A stretch of 36,203 nucleotides of DNA from contig NZ_SMKF01000044.1 in the NCBI RefSeq assembly GCF_004348325.1, forward strand, positions 1 through 36,203, written 5' to 3'. Below, piece by piece: positions 33,870-36,203 of this stretch (positions are counted from its first letter, which is position 1; every line of letters begins with the position of its first letter). The notes beneath the pieces were generated by a model. That model was not told the origin of the DNA, did not search any database, and saw nothing but the letters and a program-made list of their open reading frames with translations. The position numbers and the translations under genes are program-made. This stretch comes from Micromonospora sp. KC213 (GTDB lineage Bacteria; Actinomycetota; Actinomycetes; Mycobacteriales; Micromonosporaceae).

Positions 33870-34166
33870 TCAGTCGTCCTCGGCCTCCGGGCCGGCCACC
33901 TCGACGCCGTCGCTGTCACGCACCACGTGGATGCACTCGCCGGGGCACTCCCGCGCCGAGTCGATCACCTCGAGGCGCAGGTGCCCGGGCACGTCCACCC
34001 GGCTGCCCGGGTTCAGCCGCAGCTCGCCGTCGGGGCCCTTGACGTACGCCAGACCGTCGACGTCGAACTCGAAGACCTCCGGCGCGTACTGCACGCAGAG
34101 CCCGTCACCCGTGCAGAGGTCCTGGTCCACCCAGACCTGAAGCTGGTCGGTCGCGACCTCGGTCAC
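33870..34166 (-). CDS. Ferredoxin with CxxDxxC cluster motif
   Basis: A 98-aa cytosolic electron carrier. Cluster ligands: Cys18 and Cys24 in CTGDGLC, where the middle Cys of the usual CxxCxxC is Asp21, and Cys74 in CPGEC, with an extra Cys78. This pattern fits a 3Fe-4S cluster or an Asp-ligated 4Fe-4S cluster, as in Pyrococcus-type ferredoxins. The protein is acidic (APEVFEFDVDG, ending AGPEAEDD). GTG 34166 was chosen, with a GGGGGGTG stretch upstream. It is divergent from arc; a ferredoxin next to the proteasome ATPase is a recurrent actinobacterial arrangement as I recall it. The redox partner is unknown. Confidence 0.9.
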   Translation of the reverse strand: MTEVATDQLQVWVDQDLCTGDGLCVQYAPEVFEFDVDGLAYVKGPDGELRLNPGSRVDVPGHLRLEVIDSARECPGECIHVVRDSDGVEVAGPEAEDD

Positions 34167-34300
34167 GCGGCACCCCCCATGTTCTCCCGTCCCACGTTTC
34201 GACGGTACCCGAACGCCCGGACCTGCCCCTCAGGCGTCCCTTCGCGATCAAGGTTCGGTGACGAGGGCGTTGCGTAGGACCGAATGGGCCTCATAGCGGC

Positions 34301-34306
34301 TAGTGT
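34301..34306 (+). promoter_or_regulatory. Candidate -10 for arc
   Basis: TAGTGT precedes a leader of about 30 bases that contains a strong GGGGAGGTGG ribosome site just before GTG 34344. The -35 side is unclear. Confidence 0.45.
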
Positions 34307-34343
34307 TAGGGCAGAACGTTCAAGCCCCCCGGGGAGGTGGGAC

Positions 34344-36125
34344 GTGGCACGCAGCGACGACGCGGACTCGCGCGCCGCACGGTGGGAGAAGGAAGCCCAC
34401 GATCTCTCCACGCAGGTCGCGTTCCTTCAAGAGGAACTCGCTCTGGTGCGGCGCAAGTTGACCGAAAGCCCCCGACACGTCCGGCAGCTCGAAGAGCGGC
34501 TGGCGGCCACCCAGGCACAGTTGGCGCGGCTCACCGAGAACAACGACCGGCTCGTGAGCACCCTCAAGGAGGCTCGCGCGCAGATTGTGACGCTCAAGGA
34601 GGAGATCGACCGCTTGGCACAGCCGCCGAGCGGGTACGGTGTCTTCCTCTCGCGGCACGACGACGGCACGGTGGACATCTTCACCGGCGGACGCAAGCTC
34701 CGGGTGGCCGTCTCCCCCTCGCTGGACGCGACGGAGTTGCAGCGCGGGCAGGAGGTCCTGCTCAACGATGCGCTCAACGTCGTCGACGCGTTCGGTTACG
34801 AGCGGGTCGGCGAGGTGGTGATGCTCAAGGAGATCCTCGCCGGGCCGGACGGCGCACCGGGTGACCGGGCGCTGGTGGTCTCGCACTCCGACGAGGAGCG
34901 CATCGTGCACCTCGCCGAGACCCTGATCGGCGCACCGATCCGGGCCGGCGACTCGCTCATGATCGAGCCCCGCTCGGCGTACGCGTACGAGCGGATCCCG
35001 AAGAGCGAGGTCGAGGAACTGGTCCTGGAGGAGGTGCCCGACGTCGACTACACCGACATCGGCGGCCTCCAGGCGCAGATCGAGCAGATCCGCGACGCGG
35101 TGGAGCTGCCCTTCCTGCACGCCGACCTGTTCCGCGAGCACCAGCTCCGACCGCCGAAGGGCATCCTGCTGTACGGGCCGCCAGGTTGCGGCAAGACGCT
35201 CATCGCCAAGGCGGTGGCGAACTCGCTGGCGAAGAAGATCGCCGAGCGGGAGGGTAAGGAGAAGCACACCAGCTTCTTCCTCAACATCAAGGGCCCCGAG
35301 CTGCTCAACAAGTACGTCGGCGAGACCGAGCGGCACATCCGGCTGATCTTCCAACGAGCCCGGGAGAAGGCCAGCGAGGGCACCCCGGTCATCGTGTTCT
35401 TCGACGAGATGGACTCGATCTTCCGGACCCGTGGCTCCGGCGTCTCCTCGGACGTGGAGAACACCATCGTTCCGCAGCTGCTCAGCGAGATCGACGGTGT
35501 GGAGGGGCTGGAGAACGTCATCGTGATCGGTGCCTCCAACCGGGAGGACATGATCGACCCGGCCATCCTGCGTCCCGGCCGGCTCGACGTGAAGATCAAG
35601 ATTGAGCGTCCGGACGCCGAGGCGGCCAAGGACATCTTCTCCAAGTACATTCTCTCCGGCCTGCCGCTGCACGCCGACGACCTGGCCGAGCACGGCGGCG
35701 ACCCCCAGGCCACCGTCGCGGCGATGATCGACGCGGTGGTGCTGCGGATGTACTCCGAGACCGAGGAGAACCGCTTCCTCGAGGTCACCTACGCCAACGG
35801 TGACAAGGAAGTCCTCTACTTCAAGGACTTCAACTCCGGCGCGATGATCCAGAACATCGTCGACCGGGGCAAGAAGATGGCCATCAAGGAGTTCCTCACC
35901 TCCGGTCGCAAGGGGCTGCGCCTGCAGCACCTGCTCGACGCCTGCGTCGACGAGTTCCGCGAGAACGAGGACCTCCCCAACACCACCAACCCGGACGACT
36001 GGGCGCGCATCTCCGGCAAGAAGGGCGAGCGGATCGTCTACATCCGCACGCTCGTCTCCGGCGGCAAGGGCGCCGAGGCCGGCCGTTCCATCGAGACCGC
36101 CAGCAACACCGGCCAGTACCTCTGA
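34344..36125 (+). CDS. arc: Proteasome-associated AAA ATPase ARC/Mpa
   Basis: A 593-aa hexameric ATPase that recognises pupylated proteins and feeds them to the bacterial 20S proteasome. GTG 34344 was chosen for its ribosome site; an in-frame ATG at 34284 lies upstream of the promoter. The N-terminal coiled coil (about 12-92: [40 protein letters not shown]) binds Pup. Two OB domains follow (about 95-230). The AAA module has Walker A GPPGCGKT (278-285), the pore-loop KYVGE (about 323-327), Walker [10 protein letters not shown] (349-357), and Arg fingers around [10 protein letters not shown]. The C-terminal TGQYL is the penultimate-Tyr tail that opens the 20S gate. It matches mycobacterial mpa (Rv2115c); dop, pup and prcBA would be expected to the right of the window. 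Confidence 0.97.
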   Translation: MARSDDADSRAARWEKEAHDLSTQVAFLQEELALVRRKLTESPRHVRQLEERLAATQAQLARLTENNDRLVSTLKEARAQIVTLKEEIDRLAQPPSGYGVFLSRHDDGTVDIFTGGRKLRVAVSPSLDATELQRGQEVLLNDALNVVDAFGYERVGEVVMLKEILAGPDGAPGDRALVVSHSDEERIVHLAETLIGAPIRAGDSLMIEPRSAYAYERIPKSEVEELVLEEVPDVDYTDIGGLQAQIEQIRDAVELPFLHADLFREHQLRPPKGILLYGPPGCGKTLIAKAVANSLAKKIAEREGKEKHTSFFLNIKGPELLNKYVGETERHIRLIFQRAREKASEGTPVIVFFDEMDSIFRTRGSGVSSDVENTIVPQLLSEIDGVEGLENVIVIGASNREDMIDPAILRPGRLDVKIKIERPDAEAAKDIFSKYILSGLPLHADDLAEHGGDPQATVAAMIDAVVLRMYSETEENRFLEVTYANGDKEVLYFKDFNSGAMIQNIVDRGKKMAIKEFLTSGRKGLRLQHLLDACVDEFRENEDLPNTTNPDDWARISGKKGERIVYIRTLVSGGKGAEAGRSIETASNTGQYL

Positions 36126-36130
36126 CCCTC

Positions 36131-36180
36131 GACGTACGAGAGGGACCTGCGGCACCCGCCGCAGGTCCCTCTCGTACGTC
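36131..36180 (+). terminator. Very long perfect hairpin after arc
   Basis: Arms of 22 bases (36131-36152 and 36159-36180) are exact complements, and C36153-G36158 can add a 23rd pair around loop ACCC. It starts five bases after the arc stop. It separates arc from whatever lies to the right; the last 23 bases of the window show no feature. Confidence 0.92.
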
Positions 36181-36203
36181 ACCAGACGTTAACTGGGCCG
36201 AGG

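Noticed and set aside
34163..34411. An 82-codon minus-strand frame overlapping the ferredoxin start by four bases
   Set aside because: The GTGA overlap looks like coupling, but the frame covers the arc promoter, leader and first codons, has no -10 box or ribosome site and no coding-like composition.
34320..36182. A 620-codon minus-strand frame opposite arc
   Set aside because: It reads through the arc terminator hairpin and is Val/Leu/His/Asp-rich shadow sequence.

Overview
The window is a high-GC actinobacterial chromosome segment, most likely from a Micromonospora-type organism. Four things point to this. There is a mycothiol ligase gene (mshC). There is a Pup-proteasome AAA ATPase (arc/mpa) ending in the gate-opening tail QYL. 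There is an F420-type luciferase-like oxidoreductase. Starts are often GTG, with very strong third-position GC. No tRNA, rRNA, CRISPR array, insertion sequence or phage gene was seen.

Backbone. From left to right a conserved series runs: M20 peptidase (cut by the left edge), DUF5703, UppP, histidine-phosphatase phosphomutase, DUF3090, SCO1664-type kinase-like protein, mshC, PAC2 protein, metH, RecB-type nuclease, TrmI, arc. From memory this order is collinear with M. tuberculosis Rv2141c to Rv2115c, so it is probably ancestral and vertically inherited.

Accessory blocks sit between backbone genes. (1) 2427-6170: two divergent arms of a type VII-secretion-like cluster (SseB-like protein and YbaB protein on the minus strand; an EspC/WXG100-like small protein, a WXG-like membrane protein and a PH-like-domain protein on the plus strand), with no translocon or obvious toxin. 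(2) 6184-8398: an aldo/keto reductase whose catalytic Tyr is Phe, and an LLM oxidoreductase coupled to uppP. (3) 13106-13897: a GntR/UTRA regulator with a palindrome in its own promoter. (4) 18722-24493: an MFS remnant, a methyltransferase, a further decayed fragment, a secreted AA10 LPMO, an ECF sigma factor with a SnoaL-like tail, a divergent alpha/beta hydrolase, a small membrane protein and an exported zinc peptidase. (5) 25378-29688: a MacB/FtsX-type ABC exporter and an orphan NarL/LuxR response regulator.

Regulatory texture. About eleven genes have a TANNNT-like -10 box ending 6-7 bases before the start codon, the signature of leaderless transcripts; this fixes several starts and reveals a 48-codon gene (15037-14891) overlapping PAC2. 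Strong perfect hairpins follow uppP, the LPMO, the HAD gene (facing the ABC operon), PAC2 and arc. Two palindromic intergenic repeats sharing GTCGATCATG lie in convergent gaps at 12967-13036 and 33770-33830; the first is next to a hexanucleotide repeat.

The best candidates for unexplored biology are the translocon-less type VII-like cluster, the leaderless mini-ORF with an internal hairpin ahead of PAC2, the phosphomutase/DUF3090/kinase-like trio beside mshC, and the aldo/keto reductase with the missing tyrosine.
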